DNA of 24,636 nucleotides from a bacterium. GTDB lineage: Bacteria; Bacteroidota; Ignavibacteria; Kapaibacteriales; UBA2268. Where the stretch lies: assembly GCA_030426865.1 (NCBI GenBank), contig JAUHXN010000011.1, positions 1-24,636 on the forward strand. The letters are read 5' to 3'. The position numbers were made by a program, and so were the translations under genes. A model generated the notes under the pieces. That model saw nothing but the letters and a program-made list of their open reading frames with translations, searched no databases and was not told the origin of the DNA. Below, piece by piece: positions 15,408-21,591 of this stretch (positions are counted from its first letter, which is position 1; the number at the start of each line of letters is the position of its first letter).

Positions 15408-16013
15408 TTATTTATTAATTATTTTTTCTACTTCTTCAACGACTAAACTGTGTATTTCTTTTACACTTTGGTTGCCGTCTATAGTTATGAATCTCTTTTC
15501 TTTTTTTGCTAACTCATCATAACCGTGTATTACTTTATTATAGAAATCATCTCCAGAGAGTTCCATTCTATCTCTGTCTTTTTCCAAATCTCTATTCAAC
15601 CCAACACTTCTTTCTATCTTTAGGTAGAAAGTCATATCTGGTAAGACACCTAAACTACCTATTTGGTTACTTTTTTCGATAATTTCCATATCAATTCCTC
15701 TTCCGTAACCTTGATATGCTGTAGTAGAGTCAAAGTATCTATCACTTAGCACTATCCTTCCTTGCTCCAAAGATGGTTGAACAATTGTCTTTACCAAATC
15801 TGCTCTTGCGGCTTGGAATAATAGCAACTCTGATATGTCCGATACTTCTAATTTTTTGTTTAAAAGTACAGCTCTGATATATTCTGATAACTCAGTACCA
15901 CCAGGTTCTCTGAGTGTAACAACCTTATGCCCATTTTTAACCAAGTACTCTCTTAATAAAAGTATCTGAGTGCTTTTGCCTGAGCCATCTATTCCTTCGA
16001 ATGTAATAAACAT
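15408..16013 (-). CDS. tmk: Thymidylate kinase
   Basis: 201 residues, normal for bacterial dTMP kinase, which phosphorylates dTMP to dTDP for DNA synthesis. The Walker A loop GIDGSGKST is at 7-15. The DR-containing segment DRYFDSTTAYQG (91-102), REPGGT (35-40), and a LID rich in arginine (RDLEKDRDRMELSG, 141-154) follow. The P-loop lacks the arginine of yeast-type enzymes and the LID carries arginines instead, as in the E. coli type. It lies 47 bp after rsmI and 15 bp before the metalloprotease in the same direction. Confidence 0.97.
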   Translation of the reverse strand: MFITFEGIDGSGKSTQILLLREYLVKNGHKVVTLREPGGTELSEYIRAVLLNKKLEVSDISELLLFQAARADLVKTIVQPSLEQGRIVLSDRYFDSTTAYQGYGRGIDMEIIEKSNQIGSLGVLPDMTFYLKIERSVGLNRDLEKDRDRMELSGDDFYNKVIHGYDELAKKEKRFITIDGNQSVKEIHSLVVEEVEKIINK

Positions 16014-16060
16014 ACTTTATCCGTTGAAAAAAACTTAAATTTACGCAATTTTTATGAAAC

Positions 16061-16762
16061 TTAATTAAGTTTACTTTTTTTATTCATATCAATTATTATT
16101 ACAAATTCGCCCTTGAGAGTCAGTTCATTAAGCCGAGTTTGTATATTTTCTATTGTATCAAATATGTATTCTTCGAACTTCTTTGTCAGCTCTCTTGCCA
16201 AACAGATATTGAAATCTTCATCTTTCATCTTATTTAGGTCTTTCAAAAACCTTTTTACTCTATTTGGTGATTCGTACATTATAATTGTACCGGTTTCTTG
16301 TAATAAAGATTCCATGAATTTCTTTCGTCCCTTAGTATTAGGGACGAATCCGAGGAACTTAAATTGGTGAGAAGGGAAACCAGATGCACTTATAGCAGTC
16401 ACAAAAGCGCTAGCTCCTGGTAAAGCAATCACATCTATTCCTTCTTCTCTACACTTACGTACCAGAGGGAAACCTGGATCAGATATTAGTGGAGTTCCTG
16501 CGTCACTTACTAATGCGACTGCCTTACCACTAAATATCTCATTTATAAGAAAATCTGTTTTTTGAGATTCGTTGAATTCATGATAACTAATCATAGGAGT
16601 GTTTATCTTGTAGTAGAACAGTAACTTACCAGTTACACGAGTATCTTCGCAAGCTATTACATCTACACTTTTCAGTATTCTTATTGCCCTAAACGTCATA
16701 TCATCCATATTACCGATAGGGGTGGGTACTATGTATAATGCCGGTTTAACTTCTTCTGCCAT
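16061..16762 (-). CDS. rsmI: 16S rRNA 2'-O-ribose C1402 methyltransferase
   Basis: 233 residues. RsmI uses S-adenosylmethionine to methylate the 2'-OH of C1402 in the ribosomal P-site region. Tetrapyrrole-methylase-fold motifs are clear: YIVPTPIGNMDD (10-21), IACEDTRVT (37-44), SDAGTPLISDPG (86-97), ALPGASAFVTAI (113-124), FLGFVP (136-141), ARELTKKFEE (189-198), and GEFVIII near the end. The protein stops around residue 233, so it lacks the C-terminal helical extension found in longer RsmI proteins such as that of E. coli. It overlaps tadA by 17 bp, which suggests coupled translation. Confidence 0.96.
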   Translation of the reverse strand: MAEEVKPALYIVPTPIGNMDDMTFRAIRILKSVDVIACEDTRVTGKLLFYYKINTPMISYHEFNESQKTDFLINEIFSGKAVALVSDAGTPLISDPGFPLVRKCREEGIDVIALPGASAFVTAISASGFPSHQFKFLGFVPNTKGRKKFMESLLQETGTIIMYESPNRVKRFLKDLNKMKDEDFNICLARELTKKFEEYIFDTIENIQTRLNELTLKGEFVIIIDMNKKSKLN

Positions 16763-17219
16763 TTCGCTCTCTTAACTTCTTGAAAAAACCCTTCAGTAGT
16801 TCTGAAGATTCTGTCTCGTAAATACCGTAATGAACTTTACACTTATGGTTTAGCTTTTCGTTATTAGTTATATCCAAAATACTGCCACAAGCACCTGACT
16901 TTGGGTCTGTAGTTGCTATGAATAGCCGATTAACCCTTGACAACACAATAGCACCTGCACACATAGCACACGGCTCTAGCGTTATATACATATCACAATC
17001 TAGTAAGTGTTTGTAACTTATGCTTTTCTGTGCTTCTCGAATTGCCAATAACTCTGCGTGTGCAGTCGAATCACTGTCTATCTCAACTCTGTTGTGACTC
17101 TTAGCTATTATATCTCCTTTATATACTATAACACAACCAATGGGAACATCTCCGTATTCAGCTGCTTTTTTTGCCTCTTCCAAGGCAAAGCCCATATATT
17201 TATAATCTATTTCAGTCAA
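16746..17219 (-). CDS. tadA: tRNA-specific adenosine deaminase
   Basis: 157 residues; converts A34 to inosine in the anticodon of tRNA-Arg(ACG). The zinc site is HAE (54-56, proton-shuttling Glu56) and PCAMC (83-87). EYGDVPIGCVIV (21-32) and ITLEPCAMCAGAIVLSRV are typical of TadA rather than of cytosine or guanine deaminases. First gene of the minus-strand operon with rsmI, tmk and the metalloprotease. It is divergent from the NifX-like gene, sharing a 78-bp intergenic region. Confidence 0.95.
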   Translation of the reverse strand: MTEIDYKYMGFALEEAKKAAEYGDVPIGCVIVYKGDIIAKSHNRVEIDSDSTAHAELLAIREAQKSISYKHLLDCDMYITLEPCAMCAGAIVLSRVNRLFIATTDPKSGACGSILDITNNEKLNHKCKVHYGIYETESSELLKGFFKKLRERNGRRS

Positions 17220-17244
17220 TATTTATTTATTCTCTAAATTAAAT

Positions 17245-17252
17245 TATATTTG
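17245..17252 (+). promoter_or_regulatory. -7 element for the NifX-like operon
   Basis: TATATTTG is a perfect match to the Bacteroidetes TAnnTTTG element. No TTG lies at the expected -33 distance. Transcription would start near 17259, about 40 bases before the ATG at 17298. Confidence 0.4.
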
Positions 17253-17297
17253 TTGCGTCTAGTGTGCATTATCTAAATTAAAAATTTGTGTCTTATT

Positions 17298-17729
17298 ATG
17301 AATGAAATGTTAAAAATTGCAATAGTTACGAAAAACGGTGAATCAATTGTCGGTACTTTCGGATCATCACAATACTTCAAAGTATATGAAATAGAAAACG
17401 ATAAAATTGTGAACGAAGAACTAAGAGAAGTTTATGTAGATAAAGCTGACGAGGAAGTTCCTTCACTTATATCTAAGAATAGTGGCGGCAGTGGTATGGG
17501 CCAATTCTCATTGACAGTAGTAGATGCAAGCAAAGACAAACACATGAGAATAGCAAAATCTATATCTGATTGTCAAGTAGTAATTGCTCGTGGTATGTGT
17601 GCTAATGCTTGGGACAGTATAGAGCAATTCAAGATGGAACCTATCATCACTACGAACAAAGACTTCGAAGAAACAGTCCACCAATACCTAGATAACTCGC
17701 TAGTAAATCATAAAGATAAAGTTCATTGA
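17298..17729 (+). CDS. NifX/NifB-type dinitrogenase iron-molybdenum cofactor domain protein
   Basis: 143 residues from ATG 17298; ATG 17307 is also possible, and a TTG at 17286 would be longer. The frame matches the dinitrogenase Fe-Mo cofactor fold (RNase H-like, NifX/NafY/NifB C-terminus): an N-terminal strand IAIVTKNGESIVGTFGSSQY then FKVYEIEND, and the later DCQVVIARGMCANAWDSI and EPIITTN blocks. Two cysteines (C92, C101) flank the most conserved loop. In NifX-type proteins the fold carries metal-sulfur clusters, but most members outside nif loci have no proven role. No nif genes are present here, so nitrogen fixation should not be inferred. First of three close same-strand genes; the unknown protein follows after 20 bp. 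Confidence 0.8.
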   Translation: MNEMLKIAIVTKNGESIVGTFGSSQYFKVYEIENDKIVNEELREVYVDKADEEVPSLISKNSGGSGMGQFSLTVVDASKDKHMRIAKSISDCQVVIARGMCANAWDSIEQFKMEPIITTNKDFEETVHQYLDNSLVNHKDKVH

Positions 17730-17749
17730 TGGGGTTATTGAGAAGCTAA

Positions 17750-18112
17750 ATGAATGAGGATTTAAAAGGCTATCTTGTAGATAAAGTAGAGTATCGAGGT
17801 GAAAGTATTTTCACAATATATATTAGTAAAGGAGATTCGAAATTAGGGATAAACCTTTTAGACTGTTTTGCATTAGATGTGGAAGCAATAATTGGGAAAG
17901 TAATAGAAAATTACTCAGTTTCGAATCATTTAAATATGAAATATATTTTTCATTGTCAACAGTTAAATTTAGAGCAAAAGGATTTTCAGTCAATTTGGAT
18001 TCAAACAATAGATGAAAACCAAGAAAAATATGAAATGCTTGGTGCTTTTAAAAACATTGTAATAGATTCGAATTTACATCTTTACAACCCTATTTCAGAA
18101 GATAAATATTAA
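17750..18112 (+). CDS. Conserved-looking hypothetical protein in NifX-like/flavoprotein operon
   Basis: 120 residues from ATG 17750. I do not recognise a family. The predicted chain is soluble and mixed alpha/beta, acidic at the N-terminus, with no signal peptide or membrane segment and no obvious metal motif (single cysteines only, at 39 and 68). It lies 20 bp after the NifX-like gene and 13 bp before the flavoprotein, so it is almost surely co-transcribed with both. Codon use looks like that of its neighbours. Confidence 0.7.
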   Translation: MNEDLKGYLVDKVEYRGESIFTIYISKGDSKLGINLLDCFALDVEAIIGKVIENYSVSNHLNMKYIFHCQQLNLEQKDFQSIWIQTIDENQEKYEMLGAFKNIVIDSNLHLYNPISEDKY

Positions 18113-18125
18113 CAAAATCTAATAA

Positions 18126-18719
18126 ATGAAAAAATACGATTTAGCAATTATAGGTGGGGGGATTTCTGGTCTCTCTGCTGCCTTGATACTCTCCGCTGGA
18201 ATCAAGGATAACGAAAACTTAAAAGATAAAAAAATCTGTGTGATAGACGCAGGTGGCTCTGACGCTTTGAAGGCAGAGTTCTTCAATGCTCCAGGTGTGA
18301 AGCAAGGTACTTCTGGCAAAAAAGCTATACAGAAATTAGTAGATCAAGTTCAAAGCTACGGTAAAGCTAAAATTCATAATGGCAGAATTACTGAAATAGT
18401 GAAAGGGGAAGACTCTTTTATTATCAAAACGAAAAAAGGAAAGGAATACTCGGCTTCTAGTCTATTACTCGCAACTGGCTTCAGAAGTTGGGATATAGCA
18501 GGGTTAGAACTACCTTTGAAGAGGTTCACTCGAACAACAAATGATTCTCGAGTTGCTATAGAACACACAGAATACAAAGTCAGTGACAATATCTACGTTT
18601 GCGGTTTGCTTGCTGATGTTAGCTCACATTACCCGATTGTTGCCGGCACTGGTGCTCAAGCCGCTATCAATATAATGTACGATTGGACAGGGGAGTGGAT
18701 AGTTATTCACGATAAGTAG
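18126..18719 (+). CDS. Minimal FAD-dependent oxidoreductase (thioredoxin-reductase-like FAD domain only)
   Basis: 197 residues. The FAD dinucleotide fold is at the N-terminus: YDLAIIGGGISGLSAA with GxGxxG at 10-15, and acidic D41 after the second strand (ICVIDAG). The ATGFR motif lies at 116-120. The C-terminal FAD motif VCGLLADVSSHYPIVAGTGAQAAINI (158-183) resembles the end of thioredoxin reductases. A full thioredoxin reductase (about 310 residues) inserts an NAD(P)H domain with a CxxC; here both are missing, and the middle 45 residues are too short for one. The protein must therefore obtain electrons another way, perhaps from a partner. It is the last gene of the NifX-like unit and converges on lpxD. 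Confidence 0.8.
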   Translation: MKKYDLAIIGGGISGLSAALILSAGIKDNENLKDKKICVIDAGGSDALKAEFFNAPGVKQGTSGKKAIQKLVDQVQSYGKAKIHNGRITEIVKGEDSFIIKTKKGKEYSASSLLLATGFRSWDIAGLELPLKRFTRTTNDSRVAIEHTEYKVSDNIYVCGLLADVSSHYPIVAGTGAQAAINIMYDWTGEWIVIHDK

Positions 18720-18748
18720 TGTAATACTTAGCGGTTACAAATATCGTA

Positions 18749-18769
18749 GAGACGTATTGTATATGTCTC
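18749..18769. repeat. REP-like palindrome between convergent genes
   Basis: GAGACGTAT (18749-18757), loop TGT, ATATGTCTC (18761-18769) forms a 9-bp stem with one G-U pair. The arms resemble palindromic GTAGAGACGT-type repeats I recall from Bacteroidetes and cyanobacterial genomes. No T-tract follows on either strand, so it is not an ordinary terminator, although it lies between the ends of two convergent operons. Only one copy is in the window. Confidence 0.4.
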
Positions 18770-18798
18770 CAATTCTCTTTGTATAAAGAACTACAGTC

Positions 18799-19824
18799 CT
18801 ACTTTTTATCCTTTAACTTAGCTACATCTCGAGCTAGTTCAGGAAGTGTATTTAGAGTAGCTTCAATTTTGAATGCCTGCATTTGTGGTCTTGCGGGTGA
18901 GCCAAAGTAAACACCACCTTTTGAAATAGATTTGTTCGTACCCGATTGAGCAATCAGAGTTACATCATCGCCTATCTTTAGATGTCCTGCTATTCCAACT
19001 TGTCCACCTAAGCGTACTCGTTTGCCTAGGTTTGTTGAACCAGCTAAACCTGTTTGTGCAGCTATACCAGTGTTCTCTTCTATTACGCAATTGTGACCAA
19101 TCTGGCATAGGTTGTCTATTTTGACACCGTTACCAATGATAGTGCTACCTACTACAGCTCTGTCGATAGTAGTATTACAGCCAATTTCTACATCGTCACC
19201 AATTATTACATTTCCGATTTGTGGTATTTTTGTATAAGACCCGTCTTCTCTATTCTCAGTGAAACCAAAACCATCGCCACCAATTATTGCTCCTGCATGT
19301 ATAATACAATTAGAGCCAATAATAACATCTTTGTAGCAAACTACACTAGGGTATATCCTATTGTTCTTACCTATTTGTACATTATCTTGTAGGGTGCAAT
19401 TCGCTTCTATTATAGTACCTTCTTCTATACGGCAATTATTACCAATCACACAGTTAGGGCCAATAGAGACAGACTCGTCAACAAAAGTGTTCTCACCAAC
19501 TACAGCAGACTTGTGTATGCCTGTAGCCGCTTCTTGAGATATGAAATCAACTAATTTAATAATTTTTATAAATGCTGAATATGGGTCATCTACTTTTATA
19601 AATGTTTGACCAGTTTCAGGTTTTCTATCTAGATTCTTCGGTACTATTATACAAGTAGCATCGGAGTTTTCTAGAGCTTCTAAAAACTTGGGGTCAGAAT
19701 AGAATGTTAACTCACCTTGTGTAGCAAATTCTATTCTATTTAGATTAAAAATAGATACATTTTCATCGCCAACTATTTCACCTTTTACTGTTTCGGCAAT
19801 TTCTGAACATTTAATTGATTTCAT
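18799..19824 (-). CDS. lpxD: UDP-3-O-acylglucosamine N-acyltransferase
   Basis: 341 residues, the usual length. LpxD transfers the N-linked hydroxyacyl chain from acyl carrier protein to UDP-3-O-acylglucosamine in lipid A synthesis at the inner side of the membrane. Residues about 1-100 are the uridine-binding domain (FYSDPKFLEAL, FIKVDDPYSAF). About 103-310 is a left-handed beta-helix of hexapeptide repeats. HAGAIIGGDGFGF (176-188) and QIGHNCVIEENT (241-252) are LpxD signatures; H244 is the catalytic histidine by analogy to E. coli H239. A helical tail follows, typical of the trimer. It lies 34 bp after the third skp gene and is the last gene of the envelope operon. Confidence 0.96.
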   Translation of the reverse strand: MKSIKCSEIAETVKGEIVGDENVSIFNLNRIEFATQGELTFYSDPKFLEALENSDATCIIVPKNLDRKPETGQTFIKVDDPYSAFIKIIKLVDFISQEAATGIHKSAVVGENTFVDESVSIGPNCVIGNNCRIEEGTIIEANCTLQDNVQIGKNNRIYPSVVCYKDVIIGSNCIIHAGAIIGGDGFGFTENREDGSYTKIPQIGNVIIGDDVEIGCNTTIDRAVVGSTIIGNGVKIDNLCQIGHNCVIEENTGIAAQTGLAGSTNLGKRVRLGGQVGIAGHLKIGDDVTLIAQSGTNKSISKGGVYFGSPARPQMQAFKIEATLNTLPELARDVAKLKDKK

Positions 19825-19858
19825 AATCTACGACTATTCTTTAGTTATTTTCTATTTA

Positions 19859-20476
19859 TTATCTACGGCGTACTCTACGCGGATTTTTCTCAGCTTCTTG
19901 TTGATTACGGGGGTCTTTATCGATTTTTTCTTTAAGCTCATCTTCCATTTTCTTGACATCAACCCCTAATTCTTTAAGAACTTTAACAGTTAAATCATAT
20001 TTGAAATTTGCATAAGCTAAGGGTTGTACACTCTGATCTAGTACTATATCAAATCCTTCTTCGGCAGATACTTTCTGAACCGCAGCATAGATTTTAGCTT
20101 CAACCGGTTCTTGAATTTGCTTTACCGTTTTGTCAAATTCACCACCGGGCTGAAATTTTTCAGTAGCGTAATCACCTTTCTTTTTGATTAACTTTTCCAA
20201 ATCTGATTCGTTTTTTTGACGTTCTTCATCAGACCATATTAATCTGTTCTTTTTTATATCATATTCTAGTTTATTAATCTGCTCTTGCATTGCTTTTATT
20301 TCACGCTTCCATTCATCGACTATAGTTTGTATTCTTTGTTCAGCTTGTTCGGCTTCTTGGAACTTTTGTCTAATAGTTTCAGAATTGAAAAAACCAACTC
20401 TTTGAGAAAAAAGAGAAGGGCTTGCCATTGCGAAAAGGCAGAGAATCAGCAATATTTTATATTTATTCAAGAGCAT
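19859..20476 (-). CDS. Skp/OmpH-family periplasmic chaperone, long copy with basic tail
   Basis: 205 residues. Signal peptide 1-25 ends SPSLFSQ. A short first strand (VGFFNSETI) leads into a coiled-coil region (about 35-100) and a returning segment including EEGFDIVLDQS, the Skp/OmpH fold that forms jellyfish-shaped trimers holding unfolded outer-membrane proteins. The C-terminus beyond about residue 180 is highly charged and ends in an arginine-rich stretch (NPRRVRRR), which is not part of the standard fold. It is about 69% identical by hand count over its first 140 residues to the copy at 20543-20965. Third of three skp genes in a row; lpxD follows after 34 bp. Confidence 0.9.
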   Translation of the reverse strand: MLLNKYKILLILCLFAMASPSLFSQRVGFFNSETIRQKFQEAEQAEQRIQTIVDEWKREIKAMQEQINKLEYDIKKNRLIWSDEERQKNESDLEKLIKKKGDYATEKFQPGGEFDKTVKQIQEPVEAKIYAAVQKVSAEEGFDIVLDQSVQPLAYANFKYDLTVKVLKELGVDVKKMEDELKEKIDKDPRNQQEAEKNPRRVRRR

Positions 20477-20965
20477 ATTTACTTGGTGTGATACTTGGTT
20501 AAATTCTTTATCTGTTATTTATTATTAAATTGAACGTTAAAGTTATTCTTCTGTAGATTCAATAAGCATATTCTCATATATCTTAGTTTCTACTGGTCCT
20601 TGAATTCGTTTTACTACTTTGTCAAATTCACCACCTGGCTGAAATAACTCAGTAGTGTAATCACTTTTCTTTTTGATTAACTTTTCCAATTCTAATTCAT
20701 TCTTTAGCTTTTCTACGTCAGACCAGATTAACCTATTCTTTTCTATATCTTTTCTTAGACTGTTAATCTGCTCTTGCATAGCTTCTAATTCTATTTTCCA
20801 ATCATTTACAATTGATTGGATTTTTTGTTCTGCTTGTTCAGCTTCTTTGAACTCTTGCCTTACAGTTTCCGAATCTATAAACCCAATCTTTTGAGAAAAG
20901 AGTGAAGGGCTTGCAGTAGCGATTAAGCAGAGAATTAGTAATGTTTTAAATCTACTCAAGAGCAT
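20057..20965 (-). repeat. Tandem duplication of skp coding sequence
   Basis: The first 140 codons of the gene ending at 20476 (20057-20476) and the whole 140-codon gene 20543-20965 align without gaps. By hand count about 97 of 140 residues are identical, including the signal peptide, and identity drops in the last ten residues. This indicates a direct tandem duplication, diverged since. Confidence 0.8.
20543..20965 (-). CDS. Skp/OmpH-family protein, shortened tandem copy
   Basis: 140 residues. It has the same signal peptide (ending SPSLFSQ), first strand (IGFIDSETV) and coiled-coil helices as the 205-residue neighbour. It stops just after residue 140 and so lacks the last strand and helix that close the Skp body. 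The last ten residues diverge from the partner, and the 66 bp after the stop show no clear continuation of the partner's sequence. It could be a decaying copy or a mini-Skp that forms mixed trimers with its neighbours. The preserved reading frame across the rest argues that it is still translated. Gap to the first skp is 27 bp. Confidence 0.75.
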   Translation of the reverse strand: MLLSRFKTLLILCLIATASPSLFSQKIGFIDSETVRQEFKEAEQAEQKIQSIVNDWKIELEAMQEQINSLRKDIEKNRLIWSDVEKLKNELELEKLIKKKSDYTTELFQPGGEFDKVVKRIQGPVETKIYENMLIESTEE

Positions 20966-20992
20966 ATTAACCTAAATATTTATTAGTATTAA

Positions 20993-21517
20993 TTACTTGC
21001 CGCCTCTTTTAAGCATATCAAGTACTTTGAAAGTAATGTCTAGTGCATCATCTGCAAACAAAACAGATTCAGTACTGCTATCTAGTACTAAGCTTAACTT
21101 TTCTGCAGCAGAAACTTTATCTATTGCATCTTTAATTTTGTTTCTTAACGGTTGCAATAGTTCTAATCTTTTCATTTGCAACTCACCTTGTTGACCGAAT
21201 TTAGCTTGTTGGAATTGTAATACAGTTTGATTAAGTGCTTGCAATTCTTGTTCTGTAGCTAATTGTTGTTCCTGAGTCATCATTCCTTTTTGCTTTTGGT
21301 AAGTTTGGAACTTTGATTCCAAATCACCTTGCATTTTAAGTAACGAGTCTTGATACTTTGTAGCCATTTCTTTTATTTCAGTATCTATTTTTTTTGCGTC
21401 TGGCAATTGCTCTACAACCATTTGTAAGTTTGCCACACCAACTTTCATTGATTGTGCATTAGCAAATCCGAAAGTTCCAAATAATAATACGATCAAAAGT
21501 AATTTTAGGTTTTTCAT
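20993..21517 (-). CDS. skp: Skp/OmpH-family periplasmic chaperone, standard copy
   Basis: 174 residues, close to the usual length of mature Skp plus signal. Signal peptide ends ANA before QSMKVGVANLQ. Long Gln/Glu/Lys-rich helices (about 40-115, coiled coil) follow, then the closing segment AAEKLSLVLDSSTESVLFAD. A GAGGA ribosome binding site 4 bases before the ATG fixes the start. It is the copy nearest to bamA (74 bp downstream of it), the classical Skp position, and is only distantly similar to the next two copies. Its job is to carry unfolded beta-barrel proteins across the periplasm to BamA. Confidence 0.92.
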   Translation of the reverse strand: MKNLKLLLIVLLFGTFGFANAQSMKVGVANLQMVVEQLPDAKKIDTEIKEMATKYQDSLLKMQGDLESKFQTYQKQKGMMTQEQQLATEQELQALNQTVLQFQQAKFGQQGELQMKRLELLQPLRNKIKDAIDKVSAAEKLSLVLDSSTESVLFADDALDITFKVLDMLKRGGK

Positions 21518-21591
21518 TTATTCCTCGAAAAGTTCTAATATTTAGTTAAACATAAGTTTGTAAGTTAAAATTAATGCTTTGTAATTCAAAA

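Noticed and set aside
17298..17729. NifX-like gene as evidence of nitrogen fixation
   Set aside because: The family is widespread outside nif loci, and no nifHDK, nifB or nifEN is nearby.
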